Below, piece after piece: positions 15,053-22,978 of a stretch of 24,623 bases of DNA. The position numbers were made by a program, and so were the translations under genes. Source of the DNA: CAZMSD01 sp964568855 (GTDB lineage: Bacteria > CAIWAD01); NCBI GenBank assembly GCA_964568855.1, contig CAZMSD010000048.1:1-24623 (forward strand), in the 5' to 3' direction. Below the pieces are notes generated by a model, which made no database searches, was not told where the DNA came from, and was given only the letters and a program-made list of their open reading frames with translations. Position 1 is the first letter of the stretch. Every line of letters begins with the position of its first letter.

Positions 15053-18000
15053 TCAATACTCCTTCAGTCGCTCTTCTTCGAGCATCACGGCCAGCTTGCC
15101 GAAGGTGTCGCCGTAGCCCGGCGCCTCCACGTAGTACACGTAGACGCCGCTGGCCACGTAGATGCCGTATTCGTTCTTCAGGTCCCAGGAGAGCTCGTTG
15201 CCGCCCGGGCTTTTGTAGAGCGTGCGCACGTGGTCTCCGGCGATGTTGAGAATCTTGATCGTGGCCGTCTCGGGCAGCCGGGTGAACTTGACCACCTTGA
15301 CGTCCGACTTGGTCTCGTAGTAGCTGTGGCCGTAGTAAGGATTCGGCACGACGAGGATTTCGGACAGCGTGCTCGTGCTGCGCATGATCTGCAAGGGCGT
15401 GGTCACGATGTGGATCACGTCCACGCTGGTGTAGGGCTGGGCCGCGATGTAGAGAAAAGTGCCTGGACCGGCCGCCAGGGCGCCGTCGAAGGTATCCTCC
15501 TCGTAGAGCAGCCTGGGCCAGAGCGCCCACAGCACGTCGGCCGCGGGACCCGAGTTGTCGTCGTCGTAATCCACCGCTCCGTTGTAGTCGCTGTCCATGA
15601 TGAACAGGTACTGCCGCCCGCCCAGCGCGTCGTCGTTGGGATTCCACACGGCGTCCGCCGTGTACGCGGGATCGGCCGGATCGTCGTGCTCGACGAAGCA
15701 GGCGTTCAGCTGCCGCGGAGGATCCACGGTGACGTCCCATGCGCTGCCCGGGAAGGTACCGATGCCGTCGAAGGCGTAACCCAGGTCGCGGCGATAGACC
15801 GCCGCGTCGGTCCAGTCGTCCTCGTTCGGCGTGAGACGGATCTCGACCGTCTTCATGTCCTCGAGCTCCAGGGTCGAGCCGAAGAAGTCCGGCCCGAGCG
15901 AGGCTCCGCCGCCGAACATCGGTCCGCCCCAGTCGACTCCGTACAGCCACTGGCCCGCTTCTCCGTCGTCCGGGATCCATTCCCAGCCTCCGGCCACGAT
16001 GTCCGGGTGGTTCTCGACGCCGATCACCATGCCCTCGAAGTAGGGATAGCTCACGTTCGGATCGGCGGTATGGTTCGTTCCCTCTTCGATCAGCACGTCA
16101 CCCGTGTTCAAGTTGGACAACGTGTAATACAGCAACTCGTTCACCTCCAGGGTGTCCACGGTGTAGGTCGTGTCGGTGAACGTGATCTCGTAGGTGTCGC
16201 CCGTGATCGCCGTCTCATCGACGATGTTCACGTCGATCGGCCCGGTGCCGGTCCCCGACACGTGGACCACTTCCGCCGTGACCGAGGACCAGTCGGCGCC
16301 CGCCGGTCCGCCGGCGGGAACCGCCATGTAGATCGCCTTGGAGGATTCCAGGAAGTTTTGCAGGGAGTCGGCGGGATTGTCGCTGTAGCTGTACGCGGAC
16401 AGCGCGAAGTAATACGGGTGGTTGTTCACCAGTTGGGGATTGCCGGACCAGGTGAAAACGTCTTCCGTGATCTCGGCCTGGAACTGGATGCCCGAGTTCG
16501 GACCGAACTGGGTGGGCTGCGGGTACAACTCGCCCGTGTCGATGTCGAAGGACCAGGTGTAGATCGTCTCCACGTCGTCGATCAGGTCGTAGGTGGCGAT
16601 GCGCTCCCAGGGTCCGGCCGAGGTCTCGCCCTGCCAGAGATTATAACCCTGGAAGGGGTAGTCGCCGCTGTTCTGGATCGAATTGTCCGACCAGGCCAGG
16701 GCGGCTTCGTTGGGCAGCGAAGCAGTGGTCAGGAACTCCGGGATTTCCGGAGGCTGCCGGACGACGAAACCGTTGTCGAAGACCTCCTGGGCCAGCTTGT
16801 CGATGAAACGCAGGTAGGTGATACTCGACAAGCGGTTGCCGCCGCGCGCGGCTATGATCGCAGCGTAGACCTCCACCGTGTCACCGGGCGCCAGGAAGAA
16901 GGGCCCGGCGGAAAGCATGTAGCGCCGGTCCGCGGGATCGAAGTCCAGCTCTCCCGTGCCCGTCACGGGATCGCCCGGCATCTGGAAGGTGGTGCCGTTC
17001 TCCAGCGGCGTGCCGTCGATGTTGAGGCCCTGCATGTAGTTGTAGGAATCGACGTAGGAGTGCGGGTCCGTGCCGTTGATGTACTTGTTGAAGGAAGTCA
17101 TCGGCAGGAATTCCGGAAATTCGCCGGTAGCCGGCGGCCATTCGACACCGTAGTTGTTGCGCGGACCCTTGAAGAAATCGTAGCCCACCGCCGGCGGGGA
17201 ACTGCCATAGGCCTTGTCCTGGTTGGTGGCGTTGTAGCAGAAACCCAGGCCGATGTCAGGATCGCAGCCCACGTAATCGTCGCCCGCGCCGCCCAGGTCC
17301 GGATCACTCCACAATGACGCAAAGGCGTTGTGCAGGGTGTCCGCGTTCTCGGGCGAGTAGAGGATCGTGTAGCGCATGAAGATCACGTTGCCCAGGGCGT
17401 CGGCGCGGTCGAAGGCGAAGGTCGTCTGGCGTACTTCCACGTTGAGCGGATCGGTGGAGCCCGCGTCGTTGCTGTGCACGCCGGGGTCGCTGTCGTTGAA
17501 AACCGTGAAGGTCATCTGGTCCGCGCCCAGGGCGTCGACCCAGGGAGACCAGGTGGAATCCGTGGGGATCCCATCGTCGTCGTGTTCCGTGTGATACCAG
17601 GCGAAGGGCGCGCCCTGGTCCTCGGGCCACTCGATGTAGTCCTCGTCGGTCAGCGGGATCATCGCGTTGGGATCGGGTCCCTGCTTGTCCTGGATTTCGT
17701 AGCCCTCGGCCGCCCTGGCGAGGTGGTTCTTGTAGATCTTGTACACGCGGTGCTCGGGCGCGTCGGGGTCGCCGCCCAGCACGCCGGGCACGTATTCCTG
17801 CGAGTACTCGGACACCGTGACCAGCGTGTCGCCGCCGCGGATGCCCCCGAGCCACAGTCCGGAATCGTAGACCACGGTCTTGTCGGAAAGCGGGTAGGTG
17901 TTGGGAAAGTACAGGCCGTCCGCCTTGCCGCGGGCGTTGGATTTGTCATAGGCGAACGCGCCCACGTTGGTCACGAACATGTCCAGCTGGTTGGCGTCGA

Positions 18001-18136
18001 TCGTCATCGTGGTGTGATACACGTCCGTCTCGGCGGCCCCTTTCTGCACGGGTTGCCCGGCGGATTCGTATGCGAGCGACGGGACCGCACAGGCCACCAG
18101 GACCGCCAAGGCTGCTGAAGTGATTTTTCGCTTCAT
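15053..18136 (-). CDS. Large secreted protein with FN3-like region and diverged C-terminal sorting-type domain
   Basis: 1027 residues, ATG at 18136 with AAGGAG 7 bases upstream. Residues 1-22 are a signal peptide (SAALAVLVACAVPSLA). The N-terminal 450 residues, rich in Asp, Tyr and Trp, resemble secreted proteins often encoded right after TonB receptors in FCB genomes but carry no domain I can name; features are SGLWLGGIRGGD, FMRYTILYSPENADT and FFLAPGDTVEVYAAII. About 465-600 looks like a fibronectin-III-like domain (PPEIPEFLTTASLPNEAALAW, GYNLWQGETSAGPWERIATY). The last about 90 residues (EILVVPNPYYGHSYYE, TATIKILNIAGDHVRTL, ASGVYVYYVEAPGY) match the FlgD-like/type-IX sorting fold, with PNPYYGHS in place of PNPFNPST. 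It is thus predicted to reach the cell surface. Twenty bases separate it from the TonB receptor stop, so the two are translated from one mRNA. Enzymatic role unknown. Confidence 0.85.
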   Translation of the reverse strand: MKRKITSAALAVLVACAVPSLAYESAGQPVQKGAAETDVYHTTMTIDANQLDMFVTNVGAFAYDKSNARGKADGLYFPNTYPLSDKTVVYDSGLWLGGIRGGDTLVTVSEYSQEYVPGVLGGDPDAPEHRVYKIYKNHLARAAEGYEIQDKQGPDPNAMIPLTDEDYIEWPEDQGAPFAWYHTEHDDDGIPTDSTWSPWVDALGADQMTFTVFNDSDPGVHSNDAGSTDPLNVEVRQTTFAFDRADALGNVIFMRYTILYSPENADTLHNAFASLWSDPDLGGAGDDYVGCDPDIGLGFCYNATNQDKAYGSSPPAVGYDFFKGPRNNYGVEWPPATGEFPEFLPMTSFNKYINGTDPHSYVDSYNYMQGLNIDGTPLENGTTFQMPGDPVTGTGELDFDPADRRYMLSAGPFFLAPGDTVEVYAAIIAARGGNRLSSITYLRFIDKLAQEVFDNGFVVRQPPEIPEFLTTASLPNEAALAWSDNSIQNSGDYPFQGYNLWQGETSAGPWERIATYDLIDDVETIYTWSFDIDTGELYPQPTQFGPNSGIQFQAEITEDVFTWSGNPQLVNNHPYYFALSAYSYSDNPADSLQNFLESSKAIYMAVPAGGPAGADWSSVTAEVVHVSGTGTGPIDVNIVDETAITGDTYEITFTDTTYTVDTLEVNELLYYTLSNLNTGDVLIEEGTNHTADPNVSYPYFEGMVIGVENHPDIVAGGWEWIPDDGEAGQWLYGVDWGGPMFGGGASLGPDFFGSTLELEDMKTVEIRLTPNEDDWTDAAVYRRDLGYAFDGIGTFPGSAWDVTVDPPRQLNACFVEHDDPADPAYTADAVWNPNDDALGGRQYLFIMDSDYNGAVDYDDDNSGPAADVLWALWPRLLYEEDTFDGALAAGPGTFLYIAAQPYTSVDVIHIVTTPLQIMRSTSTLSEILVVPNPYYGHSYYETKSDVKVVKFTRLPETATIKILNIAGDHVRTLYKSPGGNELSWDLKNEYGIYVASGVYVYYVEAPGYGDTFGKLAVMLEEERLKEY

Positions 18137-18156
18137 CTATCGGCTCCTTCGTTTTC

Positions 18157-20901
18157 CTAGTAGCGTACGGCCAGGCCGACCTGCACCATGCGCGGCACGT
18201 TCCAGTTGTTCGGATCGGTTTCGCGCAGCCGGTAACGCGCCTCGCCCTCTTCGCCCTGGTCGGCGACCCAGTTCTGGCCTTCGGGGGTCTCGAGCCAGTA
18301 AGTCGTGCCGGCGACGCCCGAGGACTCCCAGACGGAGACGAAGTTCTCGGCGTCCAGGACGTTGATCACATTGCAGAAGAGGTCGAGTTCGGACCTGTAG
18401 AGCGGGATCGTGCGGGTCAACCGGAAGTCCAGCTGGTAGGTCCAGTCGATGTAGACGCTGTTGATCGAGCGCTCGTTCTCGGGAAATGTGGCGCCCAGCG
18501 AGACTTCGTTGTAGACCACCTTCTTGGTGTAGGGTCGTCCGCTGGCGGCGTCGAGATTGAATCCGAAGGTGGTGTTCTCCAGGAATGGATAGCCCCCGAT
18601 CCGCGGGCCGTCGTTCTTGTCGAAGGTGTAGGTCACAACGCCGCTGACGTGGTGCCGGCGGTCGAAGACCAGCGGGTTGCTGAACTTGGGCGGATCGCTC
18701 CCGGTCCAGGCGACGCGGTCGTTGCCGTTGTTGGAGGATCCCGTGCCGTTGGCCCAGGACAGCGTGTAGTTGACAGCCGCGGCGAACCGCTTGTAGGGCT
18801 TCAGGCGGAATTCGAACTCCAGGCCCTTGCTCACCGCCCGGTCCATGTTGAAATAGGTGCTGTAGCTCGAGGGCTCCGCCGAGATGTTCTGGGCGTTGAC
18901 GTAGTCCTCGATGCTCTTGTAGTACGCCGTGAAGGCGAAGACCGAATACTCCCCGAGCGCATGGTCGATGCCGAATTCGTAGGACGTGGTCTTGGTGGGT
19001 TCCAGGTTCGGGTTGCCGATCACCGTGTGATACGGGCTGTCGGCGACGATGTGCTCGAAGTAGTCGTAGTCCACGTAGTAGCTGTAGAAGGCCGGGAACT
19101 GGGTGTAGCGGCCGTAATTGAAGTGGAAGGTCGTCACGTCGCTGACCGGGAAGCTGACCCCCAGCCGCGGGCTCCAGATGCTGAAGGCGCTGGTGGCCTC
19201 CGTGTCGTCGTTGATGTCCCACGATCCGTCGGCGCCGAAAGGAGTGTGCGGATCCTTGATCTGCCGGGCGTCCGGATCGAGGTAATCCCAGCGCAGCCCC
19301 ACGTTGACCCGGATGCCGTACTCCAGGCGGATCTTGTCCTGCGCGTAGAATCCCATCACCACGGGCTTGTGGGGTCCTGTGACGTCTCCGCCCGCGTCGG
19401 TCTCGACACCGTTCTCCGTGTAACCGAAGTTGTTCAGGTCGATGAAGGCCGCGGCGTTGTCCGGGCGAACGGCGTTGGGGAACCCGTGCTCGTAAAAACG
19501 CAGGGTGTAGGTCTGCATCTCCAGCCCGGTCTGGAAGTCGTGCTCTCCCCACAGTTTCTGCAGGTCGCCGCGGAATGAGTAATACTCCGTCTTGCGCTTC
19601 ATGAAGTTGCGGTACATCCGTCCTTCCTGCCAGAACAGGGCCGTGGCGTCGTAGTTGGGCATCTGCACCGTGCCGTAGGCCCAGATGTCGTCGCGGAAGG
19701 AATTGTCGCCCCTGAAACGCTCGATGGCCGTGTAGTTCGCTGTGAGAGTGTAGTTCAGGTCTGCCGCCACGGCGTGGTTGTAACGCACATAGGCGGCCAG
19801 GTTCTCGTCGTGATACCAGGGCATGTGCTCCAGGTTGAAGTAGTAGCTGTGCCGGTACTCGTTCCAGACTTCATCCGAGTAGAGCAGGCCCACGTCGAGC
19901 CGCATGTTGTCCGTCGGATTGGTGGTGATCTTGGCGGCCAGCGCGTCCCAGACGGTGCTGTTCTTGGACTTGACGCCCCGGTCGACCCAGGAAGGCGAGC
20001 GGTCGCCGTGGTCGCCGCGCTCGTAGGCGGCGAAGATCCGGTAGCGGTTGTTTCCGGGAATGATGGGACCCGACACCGCGAAGCCGTACTTGTCCTGTTC
20101 GAAGGAGTGATCCTCGTCGTTGATCACGCGGTCGGTGCTCATCTCCGCTTCGGCGTGGTAGTCTTCGCCGCCCGACTTGGTCGTCCAGTTGACCACGCCG
20201 GACATGAAGCGGCCGTACTCGGCGGAGAAGTTGCCCTTGAGGAAACTCAACTCGTTCCAAGCCAGGTCAGGCACGCGGAAGGTCACGAACCCGGAATAGG
20301 GATCGTTGAGCGACACGCCGTCCACGTTGAACATCACTTCGTCGTCGCGCGATCCGCGAACGGAGATCTTCGGCCCGTTGGTGTTCTCGTTGTAATAACG
20401 TCCCGCGTTGGAGGTGTTGTAGCTGTAGCTCTGCACGCCGGACTGGATCTTGATGATGTCCGAGTAGCCGCGCACGGGCAGGTTCTGCAGGTCGGCCGAT
20501 TCCGTGATCTGCACGCTTGAAGTCTTGTCGATCTCGATCAGCGGCCGCTCGGCGAAGATGGTGACCACCTCGCCCGCGATGGCCGTTTCCTCCAGATTGA
20601 CGTCCATGGCCGCCTGCAGGTCGGCGTGGATCTTCAGATTCTCGACGGCGGCCGTCTTGTAGCCGACCGACGTGACACGCAGCGTGTAGGTGCCCGCCGG
20701 GATGTTGTTGATCTGGAAGACGCCGTTGATGTCGCTCGCCGAACCGAGCGGCGTCTCTTCGAGCACGACGTTGACGCCGGCGATCGGCTCCCCGCTGGCC
20801 GCGTTGCTCACTTTACCCCGCAGGCTTCCCGTCGTCGCCGCCAGCAGAAGCGCGGGAAAGATGAGCAGACACAACCAATAGGTCATGAAACTTCGTTTCA
20901 T
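18157..20901 (-). CDS. TonB-dependent receptor with carboxypeptidase-regulatory-like N-terminal domain
   Basis: 914 residues, ATG at 20901 with AGGAGG 6 bases upstream. Signal peptide 1-21 (YWLCLLIFPALLLAA). Residues about 25-105 are a CarboxypepD_reg-like domain (GSLRGKVSNAASGEPIAGVNVVL, GTYTLRVTSVGYKTA), as in SusC-like and OAR-type receptors. A TonB-box-like GEVVTIFAERPLIEID precedes the plug (about 125-245: LPVRGYSDIIKIQSGV, ISVRGSRDDEVMFNVDGV, LSFLKGNFSAEYGRFMSGVVN). The barrel fills the rest and ends in Tyr (VQVGLAVRY). The plug has the receptor hallmark RGSRDDEVMFNVDG. It imports or senses a substrate across the outer membrane; no SusD partner is present, so it is not a canonical glycan-uptake SusCD pair. 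First gene of a three-gene leftward operon with a consensus-like promoter at 21155-21183. Substrate unknown. Confidence 0.93.
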   Translation of the reverse strand: MKRSFMTYWLCLLIFPALLLAATTGSLRGKVSNAASGEPIAGVNVVLEETPLGSASDINGVFQINNIPAGTYTLRVTSVGYKTAAVENLKIHADLQAAMDVNLEETAIAGEVVTIFAERPLIEIDKTSSVQITESADLQNLPVRGYSDIIKIQSGVQSYSYNTSNAGRYYNENTNGPKISVRGSRDDEVMFNVDGVSLNDPYSGFVTFRVPDLAWNELSFLKGNFSAEYGRFMSGVVNWTTKSGGEDYHAEAEMSTDRVINDEDHSFEQDKYGFAVSGPIIPGNNRYRIFAAYERGDHGDRSPSWVDRGVKSKNSTVWDALAAKITTNPTDNMRLDVGLLYSDEVWNEYRHSYYFNLEHMPWYHDENLAAYVRYNHAVAADLNYTLTANYTAIERFRGDNSFRDDIWAYGTVQMPNYDATALFWQEGRMYRNFMKRKTEYYSFRGDLQKLWGEHDFQTGLEMQTYTLRFYEHGFPNAVRPDNAAAFIDLNNFGYTENGVETDAGGDVTGPHKPVVMGFYAQDKIRLEYGIRVNVGLRWDYLDPDARQIKDPHTPFGADGSWDINDDTEATSAFSIWSPRLGVSFPVSDVTTFHFNYGRYTQFPAFYSYYVDYDYFEHIVADSPYHTVIGNPNLEPTKTTSYEFGIDHALGEYSVFAFTAYYKSIEDYVNAQNISAEPSSYSTYFNMDRAVSKGLEFEFRLKPYKRFAAAVNYTLSWANGTGSSNNGNDRVAWTGSDPPKFSNPLVFDRRHHVSGVVTYTFDKNDGPRIGGYPFLENTTFGFNLDAASGRPYTKKVVYNEVSLGATFPENERSINSVYIDWTYQLDFRLTRTIPLYRSELDLFCNVINVLDAENFVSVWESSGVAGTTYWLETPEGQNWVADQGEEGEARYRLRETDPNNWNVPRMVQVGLAVRY

Positions 20902-21126
20902 ACCGTACCTCCTGTTATCTTCCGAATGCTTGGGATTTCCCTTTCTGCCACTTCTTCAGCAGTGTTGCTTTCCGGCCTGCGGGAGGCGCCGCCTCGGTCC
21001 CGTTCGTATGATCGATTGGAGCATACCGCCGACAAACTGTCCGTGATACATCTCCGATCGTTTCGAGTATTACGGCTGGGAGCAGCGTGACAACTGCTCT
21101 TTCATGGCAAGCAGATCGTTGCGTCA

Positions 21127-21159
21127 CTCCGCATCACGCGGAGCATTACATTCAATGCT
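21127..21159. promoter_or_regulatory. Two overlapping inverted repeats at the leftward promoter
   Basis: CTCCGC-ATCAC-GCGGAG occupies 21127-21143 and AGCATT-ACATTC-AATGCT occupies 21142-21159; both have perfect 6-bp arms and they share two bases. The second covers the -10 box and the likely start site of the leftward operon, so a bound regulator would block it; the first would lie in the 5' leader and could fold in RNA. No regulator is identified. Confidence 0.4.
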
Positions 21160-21183
21160 ATTCAAGCCGTGACTCATTGTCAA
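21155..21183 (-). promoter_or_regulatory. Sigma-70-type promoter of the TonB/PorV operon
   Basis: Read leftward, TTGACA (21183-21178, full consensus), a 17-base spacer, then TAGCAT (21160-21155, 4 of 6). It gives a leader of about 250 bases before the start at 20901. Confidence 0.6.
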
Positions 21184-21303
21184 GTCCGAGTGTCACATGG
21201 GTGCGGTCGAACCGATCCGTCGTCCGGTTAGGTTACGAAGCTTTGTCCCGCCTCGAATCGTCGGCGAACCGCAGAATTCATCCCACTCCGAAATGTCAGA
21301 ACA

Positions 21304-21332
21304 TTGTCACCCTATGTTCAAAATGTGATAAT
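21304..21332 (+). promoter_or_regulatory. Sigma-70-type extended -10 promoter of the cytochrome gene
   Basis: TTGTCA (21304-21309), a 17-base spacer and GATAAT (21327-21332), with TG one base before the -10 (TGTGATAAT), the extended -10 pattern. It lies about 120 bases before the cytochrome start. Confidence 0.7.
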
Positions 21333-21453
21333 AAGGATATACATTGATGGTAGTTACCTAGAGCTCGATGCCTGGCCGGCGATCCCTATAGCTGTATTGC
21401 CGCCATGTACGAGCATGCATGGAATCGTTCACATCTGAAGCAGGGAGGCTCTT

Positions 21454-22860
21454 TTGAAACGGTTTATTTGCCCACTTTTCCTCATGCTGACACTGCTCGT
21501 CTTGCCGCTGCAAGCGCAGGATTATGTTGGAGATGCAAGCTGCAGCGGCTGTCACGCCAACATGCCCGAAACCGGCTTCTTCGATGCTTACATGGATTCG
21601 GGACACCCCTGGAAGATCTACCACGTCGAAGGTTCCGAACCCGGAGCCGACACCTGGCCGCACACGCCTGTTCCGCCGCTGCCCGTTGTCGAGGGAGTTC
21701 AACTCGGTTGGGGCGACGTGGAATACGTGATCGGCAACTTCTTCTGGAAGACCCGCTTCATGGATCGCGAGGGCTACATCTACACCGGTGACGAGGGTGA
21801 AACCACCCAGTGGAACCTGGCCACCGAGGAATGGGTGAACTACCATTCCGGTGAGGTCAAGCCCTTCAATTGCGGCCGGTGTCACACGACCGGCTACGAT
21901 CCCGAAGGGGACAGCCAGCACGGTCTCGAGGGCATCGAGGGATCATGGGAACAGGACGGAATCCGCTGCGAGGCCTGTCACGGTCCGAGCAGCGAACACG
22001 TCTCCAATCCCGGCACGGCGCCGCCCGGCGGCAAGGAATGCTCCGAATGCCACTACCGCGATTCCGAATTTCGCATGCCCTGGAAGAGCGGCTTCATGAA
22101 GCATCACCAGCAGTCGGAGGATCTCTCGCATTCGCCGCACACGGGCCTGACCTGCATGACCTGTCATAATCCCCACCGCTCCACCGTGTACAACGACGGC
22201 GGCATGATCAGCAGCTGCACGACCTGCCATCCGGGCAACCAGAACAACGGCTACTACATCGTCGATGGAATGGAAAGCCAGAGCTGCAAGGACTGCCACA
22301 TGCCCTTGATGGGCAAGTCGGCCGTGACCACCAGCGACTACGTCGGCGACGTCCGCGGTCACCTGTTCCACATCATGACCGACGCCGTCCTGGCAGAGGA
22401 TAACGTCTACGAGGTGGAAGGCAACTTCTTCTGGAACCAGGATCCCGACGGCGACGCCTTCGTGACGCTCGACTACGCCTGCCTGGGTTGCCACAACCTG
22501 ATCGGCGACGGGCTGACCCTGCAGCAGGCCGCGGATTACTCAGCGGACATTCACACCGCCCATGCCTCTTCCGTCGGCAGATCCGAGGTCGTACCGCGGT
22601 CGATTCAGATCGAATCGGTCCACCCGAACCCCTTCAACCCCAGCACCACGATCCGATACAGCATCGACAAGCCCTACATCGTGACACTGAAGGCTTACGA
22701 CATGCTGGGCAAGGAGGTCAAGGAGCTGTATCACGGACCCCGGCACGCGGGGAGCCACGAGGCGGTCTTCTCAGGCGAGAACCTCGCTTCCGGCGTCTAC
22801 CTGATCAGCTTGAGCGGGGGCCAGGAAACGGTGATGGCCAAGGCGATCCTGATCAAGTAG
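21454..22860 (+). CDS. Octaheme c-type cytochrome (cytochrome c554-like) with C-terminal sorting domain
   Basis: 468 residues with a TTG start at 21454; GGGAGG ends 5 bases before it, and MKRFICPLFLMLTLLVLPLQAQ is a signal peptide cut near residue 21. Eight CxxCH haem-binding motifs are at residues 30, 140, 172, 196, 234, 255, 278 and 343 (first Cys). The opening GDASCSGCHANMPETGFFDAY with a following SGHPW resembles the cytochrome c554/c-prime family, and IRCEACHGPSSEH is typical of secreted multihaem proteins. Extra His (for example HSPH, HKH-type MKHHQQ) could be axial ligands. Residues about 381-468 are a FlgD-like/type-IX-type sorting domain (HPNPFNPSTTIRYSI, KAYDMLGKEVKELY, ASGVYLISLSGGQ). 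So it is matured in the periplasm and predicted to be exported to the surface, serving electron transfer to or from outside. Partner and acceptor are unknown; no catalytic haem (CxxCK) is present. Single gene, terminated right after. Confidence 0.93.
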   Translation: MKRFICPLFLMLTLLVLPLQAQDYVGDASCSGCHANMPETGFFDAYMDSGHPWKIYHVEGSEPGADTWPHTPVPPLPVVEGVQLGWGDVEYVIGNFFWKTRFMDREGYIYTGDEGETTQWNLATEEWVNYHSGEVKPFNCGRCHTTGYDPEGDSQHGLEGIEGSWEQDGIRCEACHGPSSEHVSNPGTAPPGGKECSECHYRDSEFRMPWKSGFMKHHQQSEDLSHSPHTGLTCMTCHNPHRSTVYNDGGMISSCTTCHPGNQNNGYYIVDGMESQSCKDCHMPLMGKSAVTTSDYVGDVRGHLFHIMTDAVLAEDNVYEVEGNFFWNQDPDGDAFVTLDYACLGCHNLIGDGLTLQQAADYSADIHTAHASSVGRSEVVPRSIQIESVHPNPFNPSTTIRYSIDKPYIVTLKAYDMLGKEVKELYHGPRHAGSHEAVFSGENLASGVYLISLSGGQETVMAKAILIK

Positions 22861-22895
22861 CGCTGCGAAGGGCAACAAAAAAGCGCAACGAATAC

Positions 22896-22924
22896 AAAGG
22901 CGCCGGGAATACCCGGCGCCTTTT
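22896..22924 (+). terminator. Strong, bidirectional terminator between convergent genes
   Basis: GGCGCCGGG and CCCGGCGCC form a perfect 9-bp stem with an AATA loop, flanked by AAA and TTTTC. Read the other way it is followed by TTTGTATT, so it can also end the leftward gene that stops at 22979. Confidence 0.9.
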
Positions 22925-22978
22925 CTTGTCCGCCCGGACCGTTTTCATGAATAGGGGCGCTGTGCCGTTCTTTACGGA

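Larger units (their letters stand above)
20902..21453. other. Shared 552-base regulatory spacer between divergent units
   Basis: Non-coding. It contains a leftward sigma-70-type promoter (21155-21183), a rightward one (21304-21332), two adjoining inverted repeats (21127-21159) and a small GC-rich hairpin GAGGC-GCC-GCCTC at 20983-20995. The predicted leader of the leftward operon is about 250 bases and that of the cytochrome about 115 bases. No small protein or RNA gene could be recognised. Confidence 0.7.

Noticed and set aside
15230..17317. 695-codon open frame on the plus strand
   Set aside because: Antisense shadow of the 1027-residue protein; GC-rich third positions open the opposite frame, and it has no signal peptide, domain or ribosome-binding site.
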